Source of the DNA: CAYVMD01 sp964452465
GTDB lineage: Bacteria; Armatimonadota; JACIXR01
DNA length: 34,699 nt
Direction: 5' to 3'
Assembly (NCBI GenBank): GCA_964452465.1
Contig: CAYVMD010000021.1
Location: forward strand, 1 to 34,699
The translations under genes were made by a program, and so were the position numbers. The notes beneath the pieces were generated by a model. That model did not search any database. It had not been told where the DNA came from and worked only from the letters and a program-made list of their open reading frames with translations. Of this stretch, positions 7,722 through 15,039 are shown piece by piece. How positions within the stretch are numbered: position 1 is the stretch's first letter; each line of letters opens with the position of its first letter.

Positions 7722-8455
7722 TGGTTCTCCACCCATTCCTCAGGAGGAACATCCCTGATGACCCGGGCGGGGACGCCCCTGACCACTTTGTAGGGGGGGA
7801 CATCGTGGGTGACGATGGAGCCAGCAGCGACGAAGGCTTCCCTTCCGATCCTGATATTGGGAAGGATGATAGAGTTTGCTCCCACCCTTGCCCCGAATTC
7901 TATATATGCCCCTCCCTTGTATTTGAACCTTTCCTTCGTCCTGCCCATGAAGTTGTCGTTCGTAGTGACGACGCAGGGGGCGATGAAGACATGATCCTCT
8001 ATGGTTGTGAGTGCACATATGTAGGCGAGGGATTGGAGTTTGACATAGTTGCCGATCTTAACATCGTTATCTATGACCACACCTCGTCCCACGATCACAT
8101 AGTTGCCGATCTCGCAATTTTCCCGCACCGAGGCGAGATCGGCGATCATCGTATGCTCACCTATTCTTGCCCCCGCGTAGATTATGGTGGAGGTGCCGAT
8201 GAGGCAGTGGGGACCGATCTCTGCAGGAGGGAGGGGCTTGGTTATCTTCACCGTGGAGGTGGGAGCAGGGGTGGGTTGTTTCCCAATCACGACATTGTCA
8301 CCTATCACTGTGTGATGCCCGATGCTCGAGCCTGGATATATCACGACATTATTTCCTATCCTAACCTCTTCACCTATCTCCGCCTCATCGCAAATCACCA
8401 CATTCTTGCCGAGCTCTACGCCTTTTCCTATCTTTGCCTTCTCGCTTATAAACAT
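7718..8455 (-). CDS. Left-handed beta-helix acyltransferase (WbpD/WlbB-like N-acetyltransferase)
   Basis: A 245-residue protein made almost wholly of hexapeptide repeats ([LIV]-G-x4): KIGKGVELGKNVVICDEAEIGEEVRIGNNV and onwards, then GAYIEFGARVGANSIILPNIRIGREAFVAAGSIVTHDVPPY, and ending with the conserved VRGVPARVIRD. Such trimeric enzymes transfer an acetyl group from acetyl-CoA to a sugar amine. In WbpD/WlbB the substrate is UDP-GlcNAc(3NH2)A. ATG at 8455 has AAAGGAG eight bases upstream and begins exactly at the beta-helix. A longer in-frame start at 8614 runs back through the preceding gene and is rejected. The gap to the upstream oxidoreductase is 14 bases, and the stop overlaps the aminotransferase start. 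Confidence 0.88.
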   Translation of the reverse strand: MFISEKAKIGKGVELGKNVVICDEAEIGEEVRIGNNVVIYPGSSIGHHTVIGDNVVIGKQPTPAPTSTVKITKPLPPAEIGPHCLIGTSTIIYAGARIGEHTMIADLASVRENCEIGNYVIVGRGVVIDNDVKIGNYVKLQSLAYICALTTIEDHVFIAPCVVTTNDNFMGRTKERFKYKGGAYIEFGARVGANSIILPNIRIGREAFVAAGSIVTHDVPPYKVVRGVPARVIRDVPPEEWVENQ

Positions 8456-8469
8456 CTGGTCATCTCCTT

Positions 8470-9489
8470 TCAAGTCAGTGTGTTTGGTTCTACCGCTCTT
8501 TTGCTTTCCAGGGATCTCTGTGCGCACTCTAAAACCTTGAGCACTTTCAACCCCTCCTCTACATCGGTTCTCGGCCTTTCCCTTGTCTTTATGCACCTTA
8601 TGAATTCCTCGCATTCTGCCTTGAGGGGTTCCTTAGAAGGAATGTAGGGGGCGTATATGGGGCCATAGCGGGGGGCGAAATTGCTTATGGAGGGCCCGTG
8701 TGAAGGGGCTATCGTCCACTCGTATACCTTTAATTTCTCGAAGGGCTCTACATCGTCGAAAACCAGCATTTTCTTCTCTCCTACCAATGTGATCCTCCTG
8801 ATCTTATGAGGAGCAAGCCAACTCACCTGGATATCCGCTATTGTTCCCGAGGGAAAGCGAAGGTGGATGAGGACGATATCTTCTATGTTATCCTGGAGAA
8901 AGCACCCTCCATGGGCGCAAATGCTCTCCGGCGTTTCATCCAGGAAATAGAGGAGGACGGAGATGTCGTGGGGGGCTAAAGACCACATTGCGTTCTCATC
9001 TGTCCTAACCCTTCCCAGGTTTAAGCGTTGGGAGAAGAAGTAGCGTGGCTTCCCTATTTCTCCCTTCTTCAGCAGATTCTTCATATATTCCACCGTGGGG
9101 TGGTAAAGCATGAGATGCCCCACCATCAAGATCCTGTCGGTTTGTCTTGTCATGTGGAGAAGTTTTTTGCCCTCGGCGTAGGAGAGGGCGAGAGGTTTTT
9201 CCACTAAAATGTCCTTTTTCGCTTCCAAGCACCTTTTCGCTAACTCGTAATGGGTTTCGGCAGGGGTTGATATTACTACCCCCGCTACTTCTTTATCCTC
9301 CAGCGCGGGGGAGATATCGGGAAGGGTTCTCGCTTGAGGGAACCTCGCCTTTGCTTTATTAAGGTTCGCCTCGCTTTGATCCACTATGTAGGAAACCTCT
9401 ACGCCTGGGATCTCAGACAAACTGCGGGCAAGGTTAGGACCCCAATATCCGTAACCTACTAATGCAACCTTTGTCATTTCCAATTCCAT
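8470..9489 (-). CDS. Gfo/Idh/MocA oxidoreductase (WbpB/WlbA-like sugar-nucleotide 3-dehydrogenase)
   Basis: A 339-residue NAD(P)-dependent oxidoreductase. The N-terminal Rossmann motif is VALVGYGYWGPNLARSL, the signature ILVEKPLALS (EKP at 97-99) provides the catalytic Lys, and MWSLAPHDISVLLYFL carries a likely catalytic His. The C-terminal alpha/beta domain includes DIQVSWLAPHKIRRITLVG. The GYGYWGPNL form and order of neighbours match WlbA/WbpB, which oxidises C3 of UDP-GlcNAcA. ATG at 9489 (MELEM) and ATG at 9477 (MTKV) are both possible; neither has a strong SD. It is the first gene of the three-gene cassette, divergent from the liv operon. Partners making the precursor (UDP-GlcNAc 6-dehydrogenase) are not in this window. 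Confidence 0.86.
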   Translation of the reverse strand: MELEMTKVALVGYGYWGPNLARSLSEIPGVEVSYIVDQSEANLNKAKARFPQARTLPDISPALEDKEVAGVVISTPAETHYELAKRCLEAKKDILVEKPLALSYAEGKKLLHMTRQTDRILMVGHLMLYHPTVEYMKNLLKKGEIGKPRYFFSQRLNLGRVRTDENAMWSLAPHDISVLLYFLDETPESICAHGGCFLQDNIEDIVLIHLRFPSGTIADIQVSWLAPHKIRRITLVGEKKMLVFDDVEPFEKLKVYEWTIAPSHGPSISNFAPRYGPIYAPYIPSKEPLKAECEEFIRCIKTRERPRTDVEEGLKVLKVLECAQRSLESKRAVEPNTLT

Positions 9490-9553
9490 ATTCTACCAAT
9501 TTTTAGACTCTTGAGGAAGGTTAGGAGTTCTCCAATTTAAGGCAAAAATTGCA

Positions 9554-9600
9554 AGGAAAGGTCTTTCCTGCTAAAATTATTTTTGTTGAATTTTTATAAT
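9554..9600. promoter_or_regulatory. Dyad and AT-rich -10 region between divergent operons
   Basis: The 134-base divergent interval holds an inverted repeat, AGGAAAG at 9554-9560 and CTTTCCT at 9563-9569 with a 2-base centre. The short centre suits a dimeric protein-binding site better than an RNA hairpin. TATAAT at 9595-9600 points towards livJ. No convincing -35 is seen 15-18 bases upstream, so the promoter may need an activator. A regulator binding the dyad could act on both operons; this is inference. Confidence 0.35.
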
Positions 9601-9623
9601 TTATAACGAGGAGGAGAAGAAAG

Positions 9624-10757
9624 TTGAGGAAGATCCCATTGCTTATTATCTGTGCTTTCTTAGTTGTTTTGTTTGGAGGTTGTGCCAAAAAGGAAGAGGA
9701 GAAGACCATAAAGATAGGGGTGATCCTGCCCCTTACCGGTCTCCAATCCACCTTCGGCGAATCAACGAAGCGAGGAATAGATCTTGCCTTAGAGGAGATA
9801 AATAGAGAAGGAGGGATCTTGGGGAAGCAGATAGAGTGCATAGTGGAGGATGACCAAAGCAAGGTGGATGAGGCGCAGACCGCTGTCACCAAGTTGTTAA
9901 CCCAGGACAAGGTTAAGGTAGTAATTGGGGAGGTGGCAAGCTCGGCCACGCTCGCTGCTGCTCCCCTTTGCCAGAGGTTTAAGGTTCCCATGGTAAGCCC
10001 TGCCTCCACAAATGTGGAGGTGACAAAGGTAGGGGATTACATCTTCCGCACCTGTTTTACCGATGATTTCCAAGGCTCCGCTTTAGCGAGGTTTGCCTTT
10101 GAACAGTTAAAGGCGAGACGCTGTGCTATCCTGAAGGATGTGAAGAGCGATTATAGCATCGGATTGGCCTCCGCTTTCTCCCAGACCTTCGAGAAACTCG
10201 GAGGGAGGATCGTAAGCGAGCAGGCTTATGCTTCGGGCGATACCGACTTCCGTGCCCAGTTGACCGCGATCAAAGCCTCCAATCCCGAGGTCGTCTTTCT
10301 CCCCGGCTACTACACGGAGGTGGGATTGATAATTCGGCAGGGGAGGCAATTGTCACTCAACGCGGTTTTCCTGGGAGGGGACGGTTGGGATTCCCCCAAA
10401 CTAACGGAGATAGCGAAGGAATCCGCGGAAGGGAGCTACTTCGGCACTCATTTCTCCCCCCAACAGAAGGAGGAGAGGGTGAGCAAATTCGTGCAAAAGT
10501 TCAGGGAACGATATAAGAAGATGCCCGATGCCCTATCCGCCCTCGGCTACGATACCCTCTACCTCGTTGCGGATGCGATAAGGAGAGCGGGTTCAACGGA
10601 TGGGGAGAATGTTCGTTCCGCTTTGGCATCCACTAAGGGCTTCTCTGGGGTTACGGGCGTCATATCCATCGACGAGAATCGCAATGCTAAGAAGCCCTTG
10701 GTCATCCTCAGGATAGAGAAAGGGGTGCCCACCTTCTTCGCCCTCGAAAAGCCGTAG
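9624..10757 (+). CDS. livJ: Branched-chain amino acid ABC transporter, substrate-binding lipoprotein
   Basis: A 377-residue periplasmic-binding protein (Peripla_BP_6, Leu/Ile/Val family). A signal peptide ends in lipobox LFGGC (Cys20 lipidated), followed by KKEEE and IKIGVILPLTGLQSTFGESTKRGIDLALEEINREGGI, the standard first lobe. Then come VVIGEVASSATLAAAPLCQ, VPMVSPASTN and DTDFRAQLTAIKASNPEVVFLPGYY. It captures the ligand outside the membrane and delivers it to LivHM. The start is TTG, with GAGGAGGAG (9608-9616) seven bases upstream. First gene of livJHMGF. Members of this family also bind amides, urea and other amino acids, so the ligand is inferred from family only. Confidence 0.92.
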   Translation: MRKIPLLIICAFLVVLFGGCAKKEEEKTIKIGVILPLTGLQSTFGESTKRGIDLALEEINREGGILGKQIECIVEDDQSKVDEAQTAVTKLLTQDKVKVVIGEVASSATLAAAPLCQRFKVPMVSPASTNVEVTKVGDYIFRTCFTDDFQGSALARFAFEQLKARRCAILKDVKSDYSIGLASAFSQTFEKLGGRIVSEQAYASGDTDFRAQLTAIKASNPEVVFLPGYYTEVGLIIRQGRQLSLNAVFLGGDGWDSPKLTEIAKESAEGSYFGTHFSPQQKEERVSKFVQKFRERYKKMPDALSALGYDTLYLVADAIRRAGSTDGENVRSALASTKGFSGVTGVISIDENRNAKKPLVILRIEKGVPTFFALEKP

Positions 10758-11663
10758 ATGGGGGAACTTCTTCAACAGTTGGTCAACGGCTTGGCGTGGG
10801 GAGGGATTTATGCCCTTATAGCGATTGGTTACACCATGATCTATGGGGTCATGAGGTTGATAAACTTCGCCCATGGGGATGTGTTCATGGCAGGAGCGTT
10901 TGGGGGGATGCTCGTTGCCCAACTCCTCTCCGTAGAGGAAAGCCCTTCTGTGGTGAACGGCCTTTTGGTCTTCCTATCCGCCATGGGTCTATCTACTATT
11001 TTGGGGATTACGATAGAGAGGTTCGCCTATCGTCCTCTTTGGCGGAAGGGAACTTCTCGCCTTTCCCTATTGATCGTGGCGGTCGCCATATCCCTCCTTC
11101 TGGAGAATCTCTTCCTCTTCATTTTCGGGGCAAGCCCCCGCTTCTTTCCCCAGATCATTCCTGTGAAGCAATACTCTTTGGGGGATATCGCCATAACGAA
11201 CCAGCAACTGATGCTCCTTGCGACCTCCTTAGCCTTAATGTATTTTCTTCACCTTTTAGTGATGCGCACGAGGCTGGGGATGGCCTTCAGGGCGGTAGCG
11301 GAGGATAGCGAGATGTCCGCCCTTCTGGGCATTCCCCGGGAGAGGGTGCTTTCCTTTGCCTTTGCCCTTGGCTCTGCCCTGGCCGGCACGGCGGGCGTCC
11401 TCGTGGCTCTGTATAACCCCAAAATAGACCCCCTAATGGGGATCCTTCCTGGGATCAAAGCCTTTACCGCTGCTGTATTGGGAGGGATAGGGAGCATTCC
11501 AGGGGCGGTTTTGGGAGGATTCGTCCTCGGCGAGGCGGAAACGCTCATATCCGCATATGTCTCCTCCACCTATCGGGATATGTTGGCGTTCATCCTCTTG
11601 ATCCTAATACTCCTTCTGAAGCCGAGCGGAATTTTGGGCAAGGGGAAGGTGGAGAGGGTATGA
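10758..11663 (+). CDS. livH: Branched-chain amino acid ABC transporter permease LivH
   Basis: A 301-residue inner-membrane permease with about eight hydrophobic segments. The family start ELLQQLVNGLAWGGIYALIAIGYTMIYGV and INFAHGDVFMAGAF are present, as is the cytoplasmic loop MRTRLGMAFRAVAEDSEMSALLGIPRERV that contacts the ATPases. AAVLGGIGSIPGAVLGGF is near the C-terminus. ATG directly abuts the livJ stop and no clear SD precedes it, so translation is probably coupled. It pairs with LivM to form the channel. Confidence 0.93.
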   Translation: MGELLQQLVNGLAWGGIYALIAIGYTMIYGVMRLINFAHGDVFMAGAFGGMLVAQLLSVEESPSVVNGLLVFLSAMGLSTILGITIERFAYRPLWRKGTSRLSLLIVAVAISLLLENLFLFIFGASPRFFPQIIPVKQYSLGDIAITNQQLMLLATSLALMYFLHLLVMRTRLGMAFRAVAEDSEMSALLGIPRERVLSFAFALGSALAGTAGVLVALYNPKIDPLMGILPGIKAFTAAVLGGIGSIPGAVLGGFVLGEAETLISAYVSSTYRDMLAFILLILILLLKPSGILGKGKVERV

Positions 11664-12667
11664 GGAGAAGGTATCTTTTCCTGTTACTTGTGCCCCTTTT
11701 CCTTTGGATACTCAACTATTTTCTTTCCAATCCTGCTTGGGTTAGCCCTTACCTCCTCCAAGTTCTTGTTTTGATGGGGGTGAATGCCATCGTAGCGGTG
11801 AGTTGGGATTTGATCGCGGGGGTAACGGGGCAATTCTCCATAGGACAGGCGGGATTTATGGCCATTGGGGCCTATTCCTCCGCCTATCTCACCCTCCGCC
11901 TTCATTTTCCCTTCGCCATAGCCTTGTTTTGTAGTGCCCTATTTGCTTGCCTCGCAGGACTTTTGGTGGGTATCCCCACCCTTCGGCTGAGGGGGGATTA
12001 CTTGGCGATAGCCACCCTGGGCTTTGGGGAGATAGTTAGGGTGGCTTTGATAAATATGGAGAGCGTGGGGGGAGCGAGAGGAATGAGGAGCATACCTCAA
12101 TTCTCTTCCTTCTTCAATGTCTACCTCGCCTTAGCTATCGTCCTTTGGGTTTGCCTGAGGTTGCTCAATTCCCAGCAGGGAAGAGCCCTTCAGGCGATAA
12201 GGGAGGACGAGGTTTCCGCTCAGGCTATGGGGGTGGATGTGGTTAGGTTCAAGGTCTTCGCCTTCGCCCTCAGCGCCCTTATCGCGGGAGTGGCGGGAGT
12301 ATTCTACGCCCACTGGGTTACCTTTCTTCACCCCGATATCTTCGGCTTTATGAAATCGGTGGAGATAATATTGATGGGGGTTCTGGGGGGGATGGGAACG
12401 ATCTACGGAGCAGCGCTTGGGGGAGCGTTAATAACCCTCCTCCCCGAAGGGTTGCGCCTCCTCATTGAGCAGAGCGCTTTCCTCTACCAAAATAAAGAGT
12501 TCATTCGACTCCTACTTTTCTCTGTTTTGCTTCTCATTTTCATCATCGCTCGTCCCCAGGGCATACTGGGGAGTCGGACACGGGGCCTTCGGCAAACGAA
12601 TCGGGCACGCTCCCTTTGGTCGCGTGCCCTCCTCGTTTGCCTTCGGCAAACGAAGAGGAAAGGATGA
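11660..12667 (+). CDS. livM: Branched-chain amino acid ABC transporter permease LivM with repeat-derived C-terminal tail
   Basis: A 335-residue permease with about eight transmembrane segments. Family motifs are NAIVAVSWDLIAGVTGQFSIGQAGFMAIGAYSSAY, RLRGDYLAIATLGFGEIVRVALIN, ALQAIREDEVSAQAMGVDV and ILMGVLGGMGTIYGAALGG. It overlaps livH by four bases (ATGA). LivM homologues usually end shortly after the segment seen here as IIARPQGILGS. In this copy about 30 further basic residues follow (from RTRGLRQTNRARS to the stop). They are encoded by a block of inverted and direct repeats at 12585-12654. The tail has no counterpart I recognise and looks like an in-frame palindromic insertion. Function of the core is confident. 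Confidence 0.92.
   Translation: MRRRYLFLLLVPLFLWILNYFLSNPAWVSPYLLQVLVLMGVNAIVAVSWDLIAGVTGQFSIGQAGFMAIGAYSSAYLTLRLHFPFAIALFCSALFACLAGLLVGIPTLRLRGDYLAIATLGFGEIVRVALINMESVGGARGMRSIPQFSSFFNVYLALAIVLWVCLRLLNSQQGRALQAIREDEVSAQAMGVDVVRFKVFAFALSALIAGVAGVFYAHWVTFLHPDIFGFMKSVEIILMGVLGGMGTIYGAALGGALITLLPEGLRLLIEQSAFLYQNKEFIRLLLFSVLLLIFIIARPQGILGSRTRGLRQTNRARSLWSRALLVCLRQTKRKG
12585..12654 (+). repeat. Palindromic repeat block inside the livM 3' end
   Basis: The 16-mer GCCTTCGGCAAACGAA occurs twice (12585-12600 and 12639-12654). Between the copies, GGCAAACGA (12591-12599) and GGGCACGC (12603-12610) pair with GCGTGCCC (12622-12629) and TCGTTTGCC (12633-12641). This makes a long stem with an 11-base loop. 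The alternative is a compact hairpin at 12634-12652 (8-bp arms, TTC loop). The two folds exclude each other. The block ends ten bases before the livG ATG. Confidence 0.8.
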
Positions 12668-13476
12668 GGGAGATCCTAAAGGTAGAGAATTTGACGGTGC
12701 AATACGGTGGGCTCATAGCCCTGAAGGGGATTTCCTTCTCGGTAAAGGAGGGGGAGTTCCTGGGGATAATAGGTCCAAATGGGGCGGGGAAGACCACCCT
12801 TTTCAATGCTATAACGGGGATGACGAGGATAACGCAGGGGGACATATTCTTCAAAGGGCAAAGGATAACCGGATTCCCTCCCCATAGAATCGCCCAATTG
12901 GGCATCGCCCGCACATTCCAGAACCTGCGTCTCTTCCCCGACCTATCCGTATTGGATAATGTGCGCGTAGCCTTAGGCGTTCCCTATTCCTTTCTGCACC
13001 CCATTCTCCTTCCCCCTTCCTTCCGGAAAAAGGAGAGGGAATTGACGAGGAAGGCGCTTTATCTCCTCCATCTCATGGAGTTGGGCGCTTACCGAGATAG
13101 ACCAGCTAGTGCCCTTCCTTACGGGGAAAGGAAGAGGTTGGAGATAGCGAGGGCAATGGCCCTTAATCCTTGCCTTCTCCTCTTGGATGAGCCAACCGCG
13201 GGGTTGAGCGGGAGGGAGGCGCGTTCTCTGATGGAGGAATTGAGGGATTTGAAGAAGAAGCACAATCTAACCATCATGCTCATAGAACATAATATGATGG
13301 TGGTTATGGATTTCTGCGAGAGGATTATCGCCATAAGTTATGGGGAAATAATAGGGGAGGGGACTCCTCGGGAGATATCCAACTCCCCCGCGGTGATAGA
13401 GGCTTATCTCGGTGAGGTAGGCGACCGACCGAGGGAAGACCGCCCTCCTTCGGAGGACCAGGCTATCCATGCTTAG
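12664..13476 (+). CDS. livG: Branched-chain amino acid ABC transporter ATP-binding protein LivG
   Basis: A 270-residue ABC ATPase. Walker A is GPNGAGKT (37-44), the Q-loop region has TFQNLRLFPDLSVLDNV, the signature is LPYGERKRLE (151-160) and Walker B is LLLLDEPTAG (171-180), followed by the switch His in LIEHNM. The start is ATG overlapping the livM stop (ATGA), with AGAGGAAAGG upstream. A longer in-frame reading from 12616 would begin inside the repeat block and is rejected. After the usual LivG end (VIEAYLGE) there are about 18 extra residues (GDRPREDRPPSEDQAIHA). These include the product of a 13-base palindrome at 13444-13456. It overlaps livF by eight bases. Confidence 0.94.
   Translation: MREILKVENLTVQYGGLIALKGISFSVKEGEFLGIIGPNGAGKTTLFNAITGMTRITQGDIFFKGQRITGFPPHRIAQLGIARTFQNLRLFPDLSVLDNVRVALGVPYSFLHPILLPPSFRKKERELTRKALYLLHLMELGAYRDRPASALPYGERKRLEIARAMALNPCLLLLDEPTAGLSGREARSLMEELRDLKKKHNLTIMLIEHNMMVVMDFCERIIAISYGEIIGEGTPREISNSPAVIEAYLGEVGDRPREDRPPSEDQAIHA
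13444..13456 (+). repeat. Short CCTTCGG-type palindrome in the livG 3' end, covering the livF SD
   Basis: CCTCC (13444-13448), TTC loop, GGAGG (13452-13456). The right arm GGAGG is the only good SD for livF, twelve bases before its ATG at 13469, so folding of this hairpin would hide the ribosome site. It shares the string CCCTCCTTCGG with the uppS tail. Confidence 0.65.
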
Positions 13477-14170
13477 GTTGGAGAACATCGATGTCTTCTA
13501 TGATTCCATTCAAGCCCTGCGGAACCTCTCCTTCGAGGTTAAAGAAGGAGAGATATTCGTCCTTTTGGGGGCGAATGGAGCGGGAAAGACAACTACTCTA
13601 AAGACGATAAGCGGGCTCCTCATCCCCCGGAGGGGGAGAGTTATATTCCAAGGGAGGGATATAACCAATTTGCCGGTGCAGGAGCGGGTGAGGATGGGGA
13701 TATCGCTCGTGCCCGAGGGAAGGAGGATATTTGCGGAATTGACGGTGGAGGAGAATCTTCTCCTCGGGGGTTATCTAAAAAACGCAAAGGAGAGGGAGAA
13801 AAACCTGGAGAGGGTGTTTTCCCTTTTCCCCATTTTAAGGGAGAGGAGGAAACAGTTGGCGGGCACATTGAGCGGAGGAGAACAGCAGATGCTCTCCATC
13901 GGTAGGGCGCTCATGTCCAACGCTAAACTCCTCCTTTTGGATGAGCCATCCTTGGGGCTTGCTCCTATCGTTATGCGGGAGATCTTCCAACATATAAAAA
14001 AGATCAACCAAGAAGGGACCACCATACTCCTCGTGGAGCAGAACGCCCATCTTGCTCTTCAAATAACCCATAGGGCTGGTCTTCTCCGGCAGGGAGAGCT
14101 CGTTCTGCAAGGTCCTGTTGAAGAGCTCAAGGAAATGGAAGTGATAAAAGCGGTCTATTTGGGGGGATAA
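13469..14170 (+). CDS. livF: Branched-chain amino acid ABC transporter ATP-binding protein LivF
   Basis: A 233-residue ABC ATPase, normal length for LivF. Walker A is GANGAGKT (34-41), the characteristic LVPEGRRIFAELTVEENLLLGG follows, the signature is LSGGEQQ (133-139), Walker B is LLLLDEPSLG, and the H-loop region is LVEQNA. It pairs with LivG to drive import through LivHM. The start ATG is nested in the livG 3' end. Its SD, GGAGG at 13452-13456, is part of a hairpin. Unlike LivM and LivG, its C-terminus (VIKAVYLGG) has no extension. Confidence 0.94.
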   Translation: MLRLENIDVFYDSIQALRNLSFEVKEGEIFVLLGANGAGKTTTLKTISGLLIPRRGRVIFQGRDITNLPVQERVRMGISLVPEGRRIFAELTVEENLLLGGYLKNAKEREKNLERVFSLFPILRERRKQLAGTLSGGEQQMLSIGRALMSNAKLLLLDEPSLGLAPIVMREIFQHIKKINQEGTTILLVEQNAHLALQITHRAGLLRQGELVLQGPVEELKEMEVIKAVYLGG

Positions 14171-14255
14171 GAGGAAGCGATGAAGGTTGGAAAGCCCGCA
14201 AACTTGCAAAGTTCCTTCGGTTTTGGTATTTTGAAGCAAGAGGAAAAATAATTAT

Positions 14256-15032
14256 ATGAGAGAATTACCCCACCACATAGCGATAATAATGGATGGCAAT
14301 GGGCGCTGGGCGCAGAGGAGGGGGTTATCCCGCCTACAAGGGCATCTAGAGGGGGTCAAGGCGGTAAGAAGGGTCGTGGAGGCGTGCAGGGAGTTAGGGA
14401 TCTCCTATCTCACTCTTTACACCTTCTCCACCGAGAATTGGAAGCGCCCCAAGGAAGAGGTAGAGGGGCTTATGATGCTCCTGCGGGAACAACTCCGCCT
14501 CCAGCGGGATGAACTGCGGGAGAAAGGGGTGAAGGTAAGGGTGATTGGCAGAAGGGAAATGCTCCCAGCCGATCTTCAGGAAGAGATAAGGATAACGGAG
14601 GAGGTGACCGCCTCCAACACGGGTCTAAATCTAATCCTCGCCATAAACTACGGGGGACGAAGCGAAATAGTGGATGCTTGCAGGAAGATAATCGAAAGGG
14701 TGAAGAGAGGAGAAGAGGTGGAAGTGGATGAGAATGCCTTTTCTTCCTTTCTCTACGCTCCCGATGTCCCGGATCCCGACCTATTGATACGAACGGCAAG
14801 CGAATATAGGGTGTCCAATTTCCTCCTTTGGCAGATCGCCTACACCGAATTCTACATAACGGAGACCCTTTGGCCGGATTTCACCAAGGAAGATCTGCTC
14901 AAAGCGATAGAGGATTATCAGCGACGAGAGAGAAAATTTGGAGGGGTGAAGTCGATTGCCCAGCCTTCAGCAGGGCAACCTTCTCAGCCGCCTTCGGCGG
15001 CTGAATCGGGCGTCCCTCCTTCGGGAGAGTGA
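14256..15032 (+). CDS. uppS: Undecaprenyl (polyprenyl) diphosphate synthase with repeat-derived C-terminal tail
   Basis: A 258-residue cis-prenyltransferase. PHHIAIIMDGNGRWAQRRG carries the catalytic Asp (D13), followed by GHLEGVKAVRR, YTFSTENWKRP and the C-terminal DLLIRTASEYRVSNFLLWQIAYTEFY. It condenses isopentenyl diphosphate onto farnesyl diphosphate to make the lipid carrier for peptidoglycan and surface glycans. The start is ATG with AGAGGA 11 bases upstream. The conserved protein ends at RRERKFGGV. About 26 Pro/Ser/Gln-rich residues follow (AQPSAGQPSQPPSAAESGVPPSGE), encoded largely by palindromes at 14984-15027. Downstream dxr and rseP follow the common bacterial order, but cdsA is missing. 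Confidence 0.95.
   Translation: MRELPHHIAIIMDGNGRWAQRRGLSRLQGHLEGVKAVRRVVEACRELGISYLTLYTFSTENWKRPKEEVEGLMMLLREQLRLQRDELREKGVKVRVIGRREMLPADLQEEIRITEEVTASNTGLNLILAINYGGRSEIVDACRKIIERVKRGEEVEVDENAFSSFLYAPDVPDPDLLIRTASEYRVSNFLLWQIAYTEFYITETLWPDFTKEDLLKAIEDYQRRERKFGGVKSIAQPSAGQPSQPPSAAESGVPPSGE
14984..15027 (+). repeat. Palindromic repeat block in the uppS 3' end
   Basis: TCAGCCGCC (14984-14992), TTC loop, GGCGGCTGA (14996-15004) form a perfect 9-bp hairpin. CTCC-TTCG-GGAG (15016-15027) forms a second hairpin with a C(UUCG)G tetraloop, and its right arm is the only SD-like sequence of the next gene. The unit GCCTTCGGC, four bases, GAATCGGGC here matches the livM block (GCCTTCGGC, AAAC, GAATCGGGC), indicating common origin. 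Confidence 0.75.
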
Positions 15033-15039
15033 GAAATAA

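Noticed and set aside
7721..8647. 308-residue plus-strand open frame opposite the hexapeptide acyltransferase
   Set aside because: No recognisable motif or SD. It mirrors the repetitive beta-helix gene, which has clear family repeats and an SD on the other strand.
14171..14255. Terminator between livF and uppS
   Set aside because: Small arms (AACTT/AAGTT, GAAGG/CCTTC) exist but there is no T-run. Not enough to call.
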